Assembly: GCF_013375535.1 (NCBI RefSeq)
Contig: NZ_JABXJG010000003.1
Location: forward strand, 434,001 to 498,000
Source of the DNA: Sphingobium sp. 15-1
GTDB taxonomy: Bacteria > Pseudomonadota > Alphaproteobacteria > Sphingomonadales > Sphingomonadaceae
DNA length: 64,000 nt
Direction: 5' to 3'
The notes under the pieces are model-generated. The model ran no database searches, had not been told where the DNA came from, and saw nothing but the letters and a program-made list of their open reading frames with translations. Within the stretch, counting starts at the first letter, position 1; each line of letters opens with the position of its first letter. Position numbers and translations under genes: made by a program. Positions 33,467 to 42,576 of the stretch are shown here, piece after piece.

Positions 33467-33881
33467 TTAGATGTTCCGGAGATGCCACAAATCATCCCTC
33501 CCTGCGCAGCAAAAGGTAGATCCTGAAGTAGCCGTACCGCGTCCGCGCCGCCGCAAGATCGCGGATGCGCATTACAAGCGGCGTTTAGTCGGGGCGGTAC
33601 GACACGTAGCGCACCGAAGACCACTCGACGGAGCCGCGGCGGGAGGCGGCTGTCAGTCGACGCCACCCGCTTTATCTTCGATCAGTTGAAAGACTTGCTG
33701 ATCGGGGCCATGCGCCCCATCCGTATTTGCTCGGACCGTAGGCTGACGCTTGAGATATCGAAGACTCGTGCCAGACGGGCGTTCGTGCTGATTACAGGAA
33801 CTCTCCGTTGACTCGGACTGGGGGGCATTGTAGTGCTGATCTATTGACAAGTTATAGGGTTGACCTTGTATGGAGCACAGA
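33467..33881. other. Remnant-like stretch, then promoter of VOC gene
   Basis: About 370 bp without a recognisable gene. Just before the VOC gene, TTGACA (33844-33849) and TGTATG 17 bp later form a possible sigma-70 promoter. The 15-mer GATCTATTGACAAGT (33838-33852) recurs with one change at 39153-39167. Confidence 0.45.
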
Positions 33882-34454
33882 ATGCCCACGGCGACTAAGC
33901 AAACGGAGGATGGGCGGCAGGAGCGAAAGATCGTGCCGGTTCGGCTTGCACATTTCGTAATCCGTACGAAGAATGTGCGCGCCCTCATTGACTGGTACAA
34001 AAAGGTTTTTCACGCCGAGCCGATCTACGACAATGGCAATCTGGCGTTTTTGTATTTTGATGATGAACATCATCGGATCGCGATCGGGAAGATTCCGGGT
34101 CTCGAAGAACCCAATCACAAAGCTTCCGGAATCGACCACGTCGCCTTTTCCTATGGCTCTATAGAGGATCTTCTCCATACTTATGCCCGATTGAAGGAGA
34201 TCGATATCTTGCCTTATTGGAAGATCGATCATGGCCTGACGACGTCCCTATATTATAACGATCCGGACGGGAATCAGATCGAGCTGCAGGTCGATAATTT
34301 CGAAACATTGCAGGAGGCTCATGATTATTTCCGCTCGGATGCCTTCGCAAAAAACCCGATTGGCGTTGAGATCGACCCTGACTTGTTGATCGCGCGGCTT
34401 CAGGCCGGGGAAGCTCCGCATCTGCTCTTGAGTTCGGGCACTCGCCCGGCCTGA
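33882..34454 (+). CDS. VOC-family (glyoxalase/extradiol dioxygenase-like) protein
   Basis: 190 residues from ATG 33882, preferred over 33870 because GGAG lies six bases before it. One VOC unit is clear: LAHFVIRTKNVRALIDWYKKVF (first metal His), SGIDHVAFSYGSIEDLL (second His) and DPDGNQIELQVDNF (Glu). This His-His-Glu set could hold Fe or Mn as in type I extradiol dioxygenases, or another metal as in glyoxalases. Single-domain proteins of this kind are found as small ring-cleavage enzymes, but that role is unproven. The C-terminal 40 residues are helical. Confidence 0.82.
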   Translation: MPTATKQTEDGRQERKIVPVRLAHFVIRTKNVRALIDWYKKVFHAEPIYDNGNLAFLYFDDEHHRIAIGKIPGLEEPNHKASGIDHVAFSYGSIEDLLHTYARLKEIDILPYWKIDHGLTTSLYYNDPDGNQIELQVDNFETLQEAHDYFRSDAFAKNPIGVEIDPDLLIARLQAGEAPHLLLSSGTRPA

Positions 34455-34756
34455 CCGAACCTGGGAAATTACTGTGGCTCAGCGCCCATCTCGCGATCCG
34501 TGATATGGGCGAAAGCTCAGGCTGGCCGGTCTGCGCGCCGGACCAATGGCAGGATGTGGACGCAGCTTGGGACGCAGGCGTGGCCGCGTTTGCGTTGCAC
34601 CCGTAGCTCTATTCGCGTGTCAGGCAGCATACGCGCTGAGCCGACGATCTACGATCTATATGACATCGTCTCGGCCCAGCATGCAGCGCTGAAATGATGC
34701 CGCGAAGTAGGTCCGACAAGTTTCTTATTGGGCGACGAGCATTTGCGCAGGCGCCG
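34455..34756. other. No gene recognised
   Basis: 302 bp lie between two convergent genes. Short plus-strand frames read protein-like pieces (for example near 34500-34600 and 34615-34695) broken by stops, which suggests a decayed gene. I cannot identify it. Confidence 0.4.
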
Positions 34757-36388
34757 TCACGCTGCGGCCAAGTTGGAATCCTGACCCAATCCTGCAGCCA
34801 TCGCAAATATGCTTGTCCAACTGTCGGGCGCGGCGGTTCCGAGCCACGCAACATGTTGATCCGGTCGGACCAGCAGCAGGCGGGCGCCCAAATTATTCAG
34901 AATTTCTTCGGACTGCAAAATGATCGTCGTCAGGGGGATGCTCATCTCGGCGGCGGCGCGAACGGCTGGATCAACATCCTGATGGCCGATCACGATCAGG
35001 CTGAATTCACGTCCCAATCGGTCGAAAAGCGCGCTGCCATCGGCGAGATAATAGTGCGGCAGCCTGCCCCCTGCGACGGCGAAACTGGGGCAACGTACGG
35101 GGTCGAACGCTGGCAGGTCGGCACTTGGCTGCACGACGGGAGAAGGTTGGTAGCGGTAGCCATGCTCAATCCCCCAGCTTTCGTTCTCCGCATTGCCAAG
35201 CTTTGCGATTTTCCGGCCGACTTCGATGCGGACGGTCGAGAGATCGGAAGTGTTCAGGTCGCCCAGCGCTTCACCGCCTGCTATCGCGTCGGCGATGGCA
35301 AGGCGTACTTCAAGATTCTGAAGGGCCGTCGCGGCATTTTGCTCGGCAATGGGCCTCCGTTCAGCTTCATAGCTGTTCAGGAGGGTCTCGCCCCCCCAGC
35401 CATTTACGAATGCAGCCAGCTTCCAGCCTAGATCGACGGCGTCTCCAACACCCGTGTTCATGCCGTAACCGCCGGTTGGGATCACCTGATGCGCTGAGTC
35501 TCCGGCCAGGAAAACGCGCTCAGACCGGTAGCTGTCAGCCGTCACCAGATGGGGCGTCCAGGGGTTGGCCACCAATATCTCATATTCGAAGTCGCGGCCG
35601 ACAAAGGCGCGTAGCAGTTCGTCAGGATCGGAATCGGGCGGCGCCAGCGTCTGCAAGGTCCAGATATCCTTGCCATTCTGCGCGATGATGGTACCCCGTG
35701 CCGTCTGCAAATGATAGCTAATGCCAAATTTCGCCAGGACGTCGTAAGCGGTGGACCGGAAATGCACCATATAGGCTTCCGCCACGGCATGTTGGCCTGT
35801 GAGCGTGATCGCAGCGTCTCTGCGAACCGCGCTGCCGCCACCGTCGCATCCTGCGAGGAAATGGCTACGGATCAGCTGCGTTTCGCCGCTCCCAGCGTTG
35901 CGGACAGTTGTCGTAACGCCATCCGCATCCTGTTCGAACGCTTCATAAGCGCACCCAAATCGCACATCCACATAGCGTGAGGCATCGATCTGGGCCTTAA
36001 GCACCGGTTCGAGAACGATCTGGGACACCCGCATTGAGGGTTCGAGCGTACCCGTCCCGTCGTTGCATACGCGGACGCGATCCCGATAACCGTCGGCGCT
36101 GGGATAGGCAAAGCGATGCAACACATATCCTGTTGCCGAAGTCGCCCAGACGACATCGTGCGGTTCGGACGGTGGTACGCCGGCGGCACGCAGGGCCTGA
36201 ACGACTCCCAGCCGCCGGAAATGCTCCATGCTGCGGCCATTGGTGAGGTCCATCTTGGGATGACGTGTCGTGGATGCGTTTCGCTCAAGAAGGATCGAAT
36301 GAACGCCATGGTGAGCTAGTTCCAGAGCCAGGGTCATGCCCACCGGCCCCCCTCCGGCGATTACGACCTGCGTCGTGTCATGTGCCAT
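34757..36388 (-). CDS. FAD-dependent aromatic monooxygenase (PheA/TfdB type)
   Basis: 543 residues from ATG 36388, which has AAGGAGAAGG upstream. The three flavoprotein hydroxylase fingerprints are present: GGGPVGMTLALELAHHG (ADP binding), GCDGGGSAVR (the DG motif) and VFLAGDSAHQVIPTGGYGMNTGVGDAVDLGWKL (the GD motif). The C-terminal thioredoxin-like domain (LLVRPDQHVAWLG) is typical of phenol-hydroxylase relatives. It would hydroxylate a phenolic or ketone-like substrate with NAD(P)H and O2. It stands alone, convergent with the VOC gene. Confidence 0.9.
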   Translation of the reverse strand: MAHDTTQVVIAGGGPVGMTLALELAHHGVHSILLERNASTTRHPKMDLTNGRSMEHFRRLGVVQALRAAGVPPSEPHDVVWATSATGYVLHRFAYPSADGYRDRVRVCNDGTGTLEPSMRVSQIVLEPVLKAQIDASRYVDVRFGCAYEAFEQDADGVTTTVRNAGSGETQLIRSHFLAGCDGGGSAVRRDAAITLTGQHAVAEAYMVHFRSTAYDVLAKFGISYHLQTARGTIIAQNGKDIWTLQTLAPPDSDPDELLRAFVGRDFEYEILVANPWTPHLVTADSYRSERVFLAGDSAHQVIPTGGYGMNTGVGDAVDLGWKLAAFVNGWGGETLLNSYEAERRPIAEQNAATALQNLEVRLAIADAIAGGEALGDLNTSDLSTVRIEVGRKIAKLGNAENESWGIEHGYRYQPSPVVQPSADLPAFDPVRCPSFAVAGGRLPHYYLADGSALFDRLGREFSLIVIGHQDVDPAVRAAAEMSIPLTTIILQSEEILNNLGARLLLVRPDQHVAWLGTAAPDSWTSIFAMAAGLGQDSNLAAA

Positions 36389-36583
36389 TCGAACCTTCTC
36401 CTTCACACACCCACGCCGTTCTGCGACGGTATTCGCCACTCCGTGGAAGCAACTTCGATCATCTGGAGGGGAGCAAAGATATCGCAATGGCGCTAAATTG
36501 CCCGACCACTATCCTTCAATTACGGCAGGCAAAGTCCTTGTCAACTGAAAAGCTGAATAACTGACCGGCTGACGCCGGTAGGA
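36389..36583. promoter_or_regulatory. Upstream region of FAD monooxygenase
   Basis: On the minus strand, TTGACA (36544-36539) lies about 150 bp before the ATG, within AGTTGACAAG, similar to the ATTGACAAGT boxes at 33842 and 39157. A small hairpin CCGGC-TGAC-GCCGG at 36564-36577 is probably the right-end structure of the neighbouring IS200. Confidence 0.4.
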
Positions 36584-37003
36584 TCATGCGGAGGGGCTGA
36601 AGCCATTTTTGTGGCCATGCTTGTCGAGATAACGCAGGATGGTGTCATCGGTGATGTTGCCGGATGTCGTCGAGAAGTAGCCCCGCTGCCAGAAGCGTTG
36701 GCCCCAGTAGCGCTTGCGGATATGCTCGAACTCCTGCTGGATCTTGCGCGATGACCTGCCCTTGGCGCGCCGCACGAAGTCGCTGACCGAGACGTGGGGC
36801 GGTATCTCGACGAACATGTGGACGTGGTCGCGAGACAATACGCCATGGACAATGGTCACGCCCATCTCGGCGCAGACCTGTCGGATGATCTCGCGCACCC
36901 GCAGGCGTACCTCACCATGGAGCACCTTGAACCGATATTTCGGCGCCCAGACCAGATGGTAGCGATGATGAAATGTTGTGTGACAACCGCTGCTGTAGCC
37001 CAT
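36584..37003 (-). CDS. tnpA: IS200-family Y1 (HUH) transposase
   Basis: 139 residues. FHHRYHLVWAPKYRFKVL opens the fold, SRDHVHMFVEIPP carries the HUH metal ligands (H-x-H), and the nucleophilic Tyr is expected in the C-terminal helix, with YLDKHGHK near the end as the likely site. It cuts and joins single-stranded DNA. The ATG codon lies at the very foot of the long hairpin, which would hide the ribosome binding site and keep translation low. Confidence 0.92.
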   Translation of the reverse strand: MGYSSGCHTTFHHRYHLVWAPKYRFKVLHGEVRLRVREIIRQVCAEMGVTIVHGVLSRDHVHMFVEIPPHVSVSDFVRRAKGRSSRKIQQEFEHIRKRYWGQRFWQRGYFSTTSGNITDDTILRYLDKHGHKNGFSPSA

Positions 37004-37074
37004 AGCCTGTACCCTCGGAGAAAAATGAACTCTCGCCCTTCGGGCTGTTCATTTTTCTCCGAGGGTACAGGCTA
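37003..37074. repeat. 28-bp perfect stem-loop at IS200 left end
   Basis: 37003-37030 and 37047-37074 are exact inverted repeats (outer end TAGCCTGTACCC, inner end AAAAATGAAC) with a 16-base loop that itself contains GCCC-TTC-GGGC. The start codon of tnpA (37003-37001) begins at its base, so the mRNA leader would be fully folded. It resembles the translational control hairpin known from IS200. Confidence 0.9.
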
Positions 37075-37304
37075 CTGGCCGAGTCTGTGGCTGAAGCCAG
37101 TATCCGACTGAAGTCGGAGGGGTTTCTCCCGATGGAGGACTCTAAATGGCTATGATGCCATTCCTCGTCACGGTTTGCGGTGGCATCCCGACTCAGGCCG
37201 GAGTTTCGAGGATAGTTGCTGGTCGGGCAGGTATCTGAACGGCTGCAACTTCGCGTCACCGGCGCGACAGTGCTTTGCTCGCCATATTATCAGGAGCATT
37301 GCTT

Positions 37305-38228
37305 ATGCAGGACGGCAACTCGATGAAGGGTCGCGTGGTGGCCGTAACCGGCGCCGGCCGTGGCCTGGGGAGGGCATATGCACTGCAGCTTGCTGCCGAG
37401 GGCGCGGCGGTGCTGGTCAATGATCTTGGCTCCCAAGTCGATGGAAAGGGGGCCGATGCCAGCGTGGCGCAGGCTGTCGCAAGCGAGATCGTCGCGCGGG
37501 GCGGCAGGGCAGTGACCAATCTTGGCGACATTTCAGACCCGTCTGCCGCTGCTGAGATTATTACGCAGGCGATGCACGAGTTTGGGCGATTGGACGCGAT
37601 CATCAATAACGCGGGAACGTTTGAGGTGAAGAGCTTCCAGGAGACAGAGGCCGCCGACTTTGAGCGCCTCTGGCGCGTTCATTTTCTGGGCCACTACCAT
37701 GTCACCAAAGCAGCGTGGCCCATCTTCGTTTCCCAGAATTTCGGCCAGGTGGTCATGACCGGGTCGGGAGCAAGCTTATTCGGCGCCAACGGCACTGCCA
37801 GCTATTCGGCCGCCAAGGGAGCGGTCCAGGGACTCATGCGCGTCCTGGCGATCGAGGGGCTGGCCAACAACGTTTTCGTCAACACTATTGCACCCGGAGC
37901 TTTCAGCAGAATGCATTTGGCGGATGGTTTGTCACCGGAACAGCTGAAACAGATCGATCTGACCAAGAAATCAATGCTGCCTGAGCTTGTCGCTCCGCTT
38001 GTTACATGGCTTGCGAGCGAAAGGTGCGACGTGACGGGCCAGACCTTCTCCGCATGGTCCGGTCGTGTGGCGCGGGTTGCGCTGGGAACGGGCCGGGGCA
38101 TGATAGATCGCGAGCTTTCTGTAGAGGCGATTGACGCCGGCTACAGCACGATCGCCGGGATGGATCAGTTTTACGAGCCGACCAGCGTAGGTGACGAAAT
38201 CGAGCATTGGCTTCCATTTTGTCTCTAA
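37305..38228 (+). CDS. SDR-family 3-hydroxyacyl-CoA dehydrogenase-like protein
   Basis: 307 residues from ATG 37305 (ATG 37323 is also possible). Cofactor motif GAGRGLGRAYALQLAAEGA, then VNDLGSQVDGKG (typical of the MFE-2/17-beta-HSD4 branch), NNAGTF, GSGASLFGANGTASYSAAKGAVQGL (Ser, Tyr, Lys) and a longer C-terminus than classical SDRs. That branch oxidises 3-hydroxyacyl-CoA. Its upstream region was remodelled by the IS200. It is convergent with the SDR at 38329. Confidence 0.85.
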   Translation: MQDGNSMKGRVVAVTGAGRGLGRAYALQLAAEGAAVLVNDLGSQVDGKGADASVAQAVASEIVARGGRAVTNLGDISDPSAAAEIITQAMHEFGRLDAIINNAGTFEVKSFQETEAADFERLWRVHFLGHYHVTKAAWPIFVSQNFGQVVMTGSGASLFGANGTASYSAAKGAVQGLMRVLAIEGLANNVFVNTIAPGAFSRMHLADGLSPEQLKQIDLTKKSMLPELVAPLVTWLASERCDVTGQTFSAWSGRVARVALGTGRGMIDRELSVEAIDAGYSTIAGMDQFYEPTSVGDEIEHWLPFCL

Positions 38229-38328
38229 GTTTTCGCGCTTGGTCCAAAGGAAGGCAAGCTGCTTGCGGGAAGCCTGAGTTTTCCGCGCGTCTCAATAACT
38301 TGCTGCCCCCGCCGTCTGCGTGACATTC

Positions 38329-39105
38329 TCAACCACAGCCCATCAGCCCCCCGTCAACGGGAATATGAGCGCCCGTTATGTAGCTGCCGCCGCGCGATGA
38401 AAGATATATGATGGCCGCCGCGATGTCGTCTGGCCGGCCTAGGCGATGTAAGGGAATATGGGCGAGCGTCGCTGGATCGACCTGTTCGTCATCACGCAGA
38501 TGCGCGGTCATCTTGGTCGGAAAATAGCCGGGAATGATCGCATTGACCGTTATATTGTCGACGGCCAGATCGGCCGCCAGTTCTCGCGTCAACATGTGGA
38601 TGGCGGCTTTGCTAGCGGTGTAGCTGTACGAGTTGAGCCGTTCCACCTTTGCACCGGCCACCGAGCCGATATTAATGATCCGCGCCGGATCATCGGGCGT
38701 GCCGCTCGCGCGCAGCAGGGGCAGTAATTCGCGGATCATGGTGAACGGGGTCTGGACATTGACCGTCATCACGCTGGACCAGGCCTTGTCTGGAAAGCTG
38801 TCGATCGATGCGCCCCAGGTCTTGCCCGCATTGTTCACCAATATGTCGCATCTGCCAACATCCGCGGAAAAGCGCGCAACCAATTCGACAGCAGCCTCGG
38901 CCGTTGAAAGGTCGGCCCCGTAGCCGGTGCAAGGACCGAGCGCCGACATTTCGGCGGCGTTCGCTTGGGCCAAATCGGCCTTGCGCGACGTGATGGCGAC
39001 GGCAGCACCCGCCCGCAGCAGTCCCTCCGCGATCATTCTGCCCAGTCCCTGCGCGCCGCCGGTCACCAGACACTGCTTTCCACTCAAATCGAATAGGCCT
39101 GCCAT
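38329..39105 (-). CDS. Short-chain dehydrogenase/reductase
   Basis: 258 residues from ATG 39105. TGGAQGLGRMIAEGLLRAGA binds the cofactor; SRKADL after strand 2 suggests NADP preference. NNAGKT, NIGSVAGAKVERLNSYSYTASKAAI (Ser, Tyr, Lys) and YITGAHIPVDGG complete a classical SDR. Divergent from the SnoaL-like gene, sharing 119 bp. Substrate unknown; gluconate-5-dehydrogenase-like enzymes have this pattern, as do many alcohol dehydrogenases of catabolic clusters. Confidence 0.87.
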   Translation of the reverse strand: MAGLFDLSGKQCLVTGGAQGLGRMIAEGLLRAGAAVAITSRKADLAQANAAEMSALGPCTGYGADLSTAEAAVELVARFSADVGRCDILVNNAGKTWGASIDSFPDKAWSSVMTVNVQTPFTMIRELLPLLRASGTPDDPARIINIGSVAGAKVERLNSYSYTASKAAIHMLTRELAADLAVDNITVNAIIPGYFPTKMTAHLRDDEQVDPATLAHIPLHRLGRPDDIAAAIIYLSSRGGSYITGAHIPVDGGLMGCG

Positions 39106-39224
39106 AAACACGTTCCCTTGAAAGCCACGCCCGTAGCGCTATCAGCGATATTGATCGATTGACAAGTAAAAACGAACATGGTCAGTATGGGCTGCCGAGA
39201 GAATTGGAAAGGTCGAGAGAGGAA

Positions 39225-39665
39225 ATGCAATCCAAGATGATGGACTTGCGCGAGCGCATGGCGATTGAAACCGAATGCGGGCGGCTGGTGGCAGGCTATG
39301 TCTTTCTCGTGGACCGCCGGAGATATGACGAACTGGTCGATCTTTTCACCGACGATTGCGTCTTTGAGCGGCCCGACGCCAGGGTCGAAGGGGCGGCCGC
39401 GCTCCGCGACCTGATGGCCGCTCGCCCGGCTCATATCGCGACCAGGCACCTGTGCGGCTTGCCGTTTTTTGAGAAGGTCGAGGCTGATGAGGCTGTCGCA
39501 GTGACCTATACGGTCATGTTCCTTGGAGAAGGGACCGACGAGGGCCCCAACGAGGTCGCCGGAGCAGCGGGCCTTGCCGAGTTTCATGACCTGTTCCGTC
39601 GTACGGCGGATGGTTGGCGGATCGCGCAACGTACGGCGAAACCTGCCATGATCGTGAAGAAATAA
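39225..39665 (+). CDS. SnoaL-like/NTF2-fold protein
   Basis: 146 residues from ATG 39225, preceded by GAGAGAGGA; the frame is open to 39159 without a better start. ETECGRLVAGYVFLVDRRRYDELVDLFTDDCVFERPD is the NTF2-like helix-turn, and ATRHLCGLPFFEK holds the expected central His. Only 3 bp separate its stop from the ligase ATG, so the two are co-translated. Isomerase, dehydratase or ligand-binding function is possible. Confidence 0.8.
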   Translation: MQSKMMDLRERMAIETECGRLVAGYVFLVDRRRYDELVDLFTDDCVFERPDARVEGAAALRDLMAARPAHIATRHLCGLPFFEKVEADEAVAVTYTVMFLGEGTDEGPNEVAGAAGLAEFHDLFRRTADGWRIAQRTAKPAMIVKK

Positions 39666-39668
39666 GCT

Positions 39669-41693
39669 ATGTTGGCCGAAGGAGAGATTTGCTGGAATCC
39701 ACCTGCCGAGCAATTCGATGCATCCTGCATGGCAGATTTCATGCGTTGGCTCGAAACGGCGCGTGACTTGCACTTCGACGACTTTGAAGCGTTGTGGCGT
39801 TGGTCGGCCGATGATGTCGAGGGTTTCTGGGCTGCGCTATGGGCCTATCTCGATATTCTCAGCGACGGTCCTTACGAAAGCGTGATGAGCGGAACGGAGA
39901 TGATCTCCACCCGATGGTTCGTCGGCGCCAGGATCAACTATGCCGAACATGCGTTGCGGCATGAGGCGAGGGCCGCGCCTGACGAGATCGCGCTGTGCCA
40001 CAGCAGTGAAATTCGCCCGCTCGACACCATGACCTGGTCTGCGCTGGGGGATGCGGTTCGCAATGTGGCGACGGCGCTGCGGGCCCTCGGCATAAAGCCG
40101 GGCGACCGGATCGTGTCCTACATGCCGAACGTTCCCGAAGCTGCCATCGCGATGCTCGCAACGACCGCGATTGGAGCAGTGTGGTCGGCGGCCGCGCCGG
40201 AGTTTGGGGTCAAGACGGTCGTTGATCGCTTTTCACAGATCGAGCCAAAATTGATCTTCGCCGCTGACGGGTACAGCTTCGCTGGCAAGCGTTTCGACCG
40301 TCGGAGCGAAGTGGCGGCGATCGTTGCACAGCTGCCAAGTGTTCAGGATGTCATCTGGCTGTCCTATCTCGGAATGGACCGACCGGAAGATCTAGGGCGC
40401 AGGATGCTTGTCTGGGAAGAGCTGCTCTCGCAGCCGGGGCCGTCGCGGGAGGCTTTCGTCTTTGAACGCGTGACCGCCGATCATCCGCTCTGGATATTAT
40501 TCTCATCCGGCACCACCGGTTTGCCGAAGGCGATCGTCCACAGCCATGTCGGCATGGTCCTTGACCAGTCGAAAGCGATGCGGCTGCATTTCGATCTGAA
40601 ACCCGGCCAGTCCATGTTCTTCTACACGACCACCGGATGGATGATGTGGAACTCGGTCATGGGATCGCTGCTCGCAGGCGCCACCGCCATACTTTATGAT
40701 GGCAGTCCGACCTGGCCTCGTCTCGACAAACTCTGGGATCTGGCCGAAGAATGCAGCGCAACGATGTTCGGCGCCAGCCCGACTTTGATCGGTATGATGA
40801 AAGAAGCCGGCATCCAGCCGCGTGGTGCCCGGAATTTGGCCTGTCTCAATAAGGTCGTTCTCGGCGGTGCGCCTTCGACGCCATTGACTTTCGAATGGCT
40901 TTACGACCAGTTGGGGCCTGACATATGGGTCATGAACACGTCGGGTGGAACGGACCTGTGCGGCGGCCTCCTCGGCCCCGTGCCGTCCAAACCTGTCCGC
41001 GCGGCGGAGATGCAGGGGCGAATGCTGGGCATCGCGGTGGAGGCATGGGATGATTCCGGCGCAGCGGTGATCGACGAGATCGGCGAGTTGGTCGTTGTCC
41101 GTCCTTTTCCCTCGCAGCCCCTGTTTTTTTGGGGGGATGAAGGAAACGCCCGTTACGATAGTACATATTTCGACACCTATCCAGGGGTGTGGCGCCATGG
41201 CGACTTCATCAAGATCACCCCAACCGGCGGCGGCTATATCTATGGGCGGGCGGACGCAACGCTGAACCGTTTCGGAATCAGGATCGGTACATCCGAGATT
41301 TACGACGTTCTTGCGGGGATCAGCCGGATCGCCGACAGCGTGATCATCTGCTGCGAGACGGCGGACGGCGGGTACTATATGCCCCTGTTCGTCCAGCTTC
41401 GCGCCGGCGACGTTCTTGACGACAAGCTGGCCGATGAGATCAAGCTCAGCTTACGGAATCAGACAAGTCCGCGTCATGTACCCGACGTGATCCTCCAGGT
41501 TCCGAAGGTCCCTTATACCCTCACCGGCAAGAAGATGGAGGTTCCGGTCCGCAAGCTTGTGATGGGGACTCCGGTTGGGAAGGTCACGACATCAGATGCG
41601 ATGGCGGACCCGGGCGCCATGGACTGGTATGTGCAATTCGCCGCTGATCCTGAGATCCGGTCGAAATTCCATCGATGCGCGGCGGCGACATGA
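39669..41693 (+). CDS. Acetoacetyl-CoA synthetase-type acyl-CoA ligase
   Basis: 674 residues, the length of acetoacetate-CoA ligases. The N-terminal ACAS-type extension is present, the P-loop-like LFSSGTTGLPKAIVHSHVG is near residue 280, the A5 motif is MNTSGGTD, YGRADATLNRFGIRIGTSEIY is at the hinge, and TGKKMEVPVRK contains the C-terminal catalytic lysine. It activates an acid with ATP and CoA. The natural substrate may be a 3-oxo or branched acid of the pathway rather than acetoacetate. It is in line with a SnoaL-like gene, an SDR and an FAH-family gene. Confidence 0.9.
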   Translation: MLAEGEICWNPPAEQFDASCMADFMRWLETARDLHFDDFEALWRWSADDVEGFWAALWAYLDILSDGPYESVMSGTEMISTRWFVGARINYAEHALRHEARAAPDEIALCHSSEIRPLDTMTWSALGDAVRNVATALRALGIKPGDRIVSYMPNVPEAAIAMLATTAIGAVWSAAAPEFGVKTVVDRFSQIEPKLIFAADGYSFAGKRFDRRSEVAAIVAQLPSVQDVIWLSYLGMDRPEDLGRRMLVWEELLSQPGPSREAFVFERVTADHPLWILFSSGTTGLPKAIVHSHVGMVLDQSKAMRLHFDLKPGQSMFFYTTTGWMMWNSVMGSLLAGATAILYDGSPTWPRLDKLWDLAEECSATMFGASPTLIGMMKEAGIQPRGARNLACLNKVVLGGAPSTPLTFEWLYDQLGPDIWVMNTSGGTDLCGGLLGPVPSKPVRAAEMQGRMLGIAVEAWDDSGAAVIDEIGELVVVRPFPSQPLFFWGDEGNARYDSTYFDTYPGVWRHGDFIKITPTGGGYIYGRADATLNRFGIRIGTSEIYDVLAGISRIADSVIICCETADGGYYMPLFVQLRAGDVLDDKLADEIKLSLRNQTSPRHVPDVILQVPKVPYTLTGKKMEVPVRKLVMGTPVGKVTTSDAMADPGAMDWYVQFAADPEIRSKFHRCAAAT

Positions 41694-41716
41694 AGTCGCG
41701 AGCGACCTAGAAGGAC

Positions 41717-42550
41717 ATGACGTTGAAAATTCTCCACGACAAAGTCGCGCTGATATCTGGTTCCGGACGAGGCATTGGCAGGGCTATAGCGCTCAAACTG
41801 GCTGAGGCGGGCGCCAATGTCCTGATCAATGATCTGGACGAGGATTTCGCTCAGAAAACGGCGCAGGAGATAGAGGCTTTGGGCGCCCGGGCCGCCCTTT
41901 ACGTCGGCGATGTTACTGCGCCCGATTTCGGGGAAAAATTCGTCGCCGCCGCAATAGATGCCTTCGGAACGATCGACATCATCGTCAACAACGCCGGCTA
42001 TGCCTGGGATAGTGTGATTCAGAAGATGGGCGACGAGCAATGGATGGCGATGCTTGACGTCCATCTAACCGCGCCCTTCCGGATACTCCGCGCGGCTCAG
42101 CCCGTTCTAGCGGCTCTCGCCAAGGGTGAAATGGCTGAGGGAGGCCGTGCGGTGCGGCGCACGGTCATCAACATTTCTTCAGTGGCAGGGCTGGGTGGCA
42201 ATGCCGGCCAAGCCGGCTACGCCGCGGGAAAGGCGGGCATAGTCGGCTTGACCAAGACGTTAATGAAGGAGTGGGGGCGATACAATATCACGGTCAATGC
42301 CGTCGCCTTCGGTGCGATAGCCACGCGCATGACAACCGGCGAGCCAGGCCGTGGGACGATCTCGATGAAGGGCAGGGAAATTAGGGCCGGCGTCAGCCTG
42401 GAGATCATGGAGGCCATGGAAAATGGCATCCCATTGGGCCGGGCCGGAACGCCGGAAGAGGCGGCGGGGGCGGTTTACCTGCTTTGTCTGCCGGAGGCTG
42501 ATTATATCAGCGGCCAGGTCATCGTTGCGGGCGGTGGCTGGTCGCTTTAG
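41717..42550 (+). CDS. SDR-family 3-hydroxyacyl-CoA dehydrogenase-like protein
   Basis: 277 residues. SGSGRGIGRAIALKLAEAGA and NDLDED bind NAD. NNAGYAW, NISSVAGLGGNAGQAGYAAGKAGIVGL (Ser, Tyr, Lys) form the active site, and YISGQVIVAGGGW ends the fold. An insert around residues 138-148 (KGEMAEGGRAVRR) and GEPGRGTISMKGREIRAG are longer than in classical SDRs. It probably oxidises a hydroxyacyl-CoA made by neighbouring enzymes. It follows the ligase by 23 bp. Confidence 0.87.
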   Translation: MTLKILHDKVALISGSGRGIGRAIALKLAEAGANVLINDLDEDFAQKTAQEIEALGARAALYVGDVTAPDFGEKFVAAAIDAFGTIDIIVNNAGYAWDSVIQKMGDEQWMAMLDVHLTAPFRILRAAQPVLAALAKGEMAEGGRAVRRTVINISSVAGLGGNAGQAGYAAGKAGIVGLTKTLMKEWGRYNITVNAVAFGAIATRMTTGEPGRGTISMKGREIRAGVSLEIMEAMENGIPLGRAGTPEEAAGAVYLLCLPEADYISGQVIVAGGGWSL

Positions 42551-42576
42551 AACATAGCCGGATCAAGGAGGAAAAT

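Larger units (their letters stand above)
36555..37110 (-). mobile_element. IS200/IS605-type element (tnpA only)
   Basis: Approximate limits. The element contains a single Y1 transposase gene, a strong left-end hairpin overlapping the gene start (37003-37074) and a small hairpin about 10 bases after the gene (36564-36577). IS200 elements have no inverted repeats or target duplication, so the exact ends cannot be fixed by eye. Further stem-loops at 37080-37120 may belong to it. Confidence 0.7.

Noticed and set aside
33831..33846. A fifth possible TAGT-N8-ACTA copy (TAGT-N8-ATTG)
   Set aside because: Only the left arm matches and it lies in a different gene cluster, so it is more likely chance.
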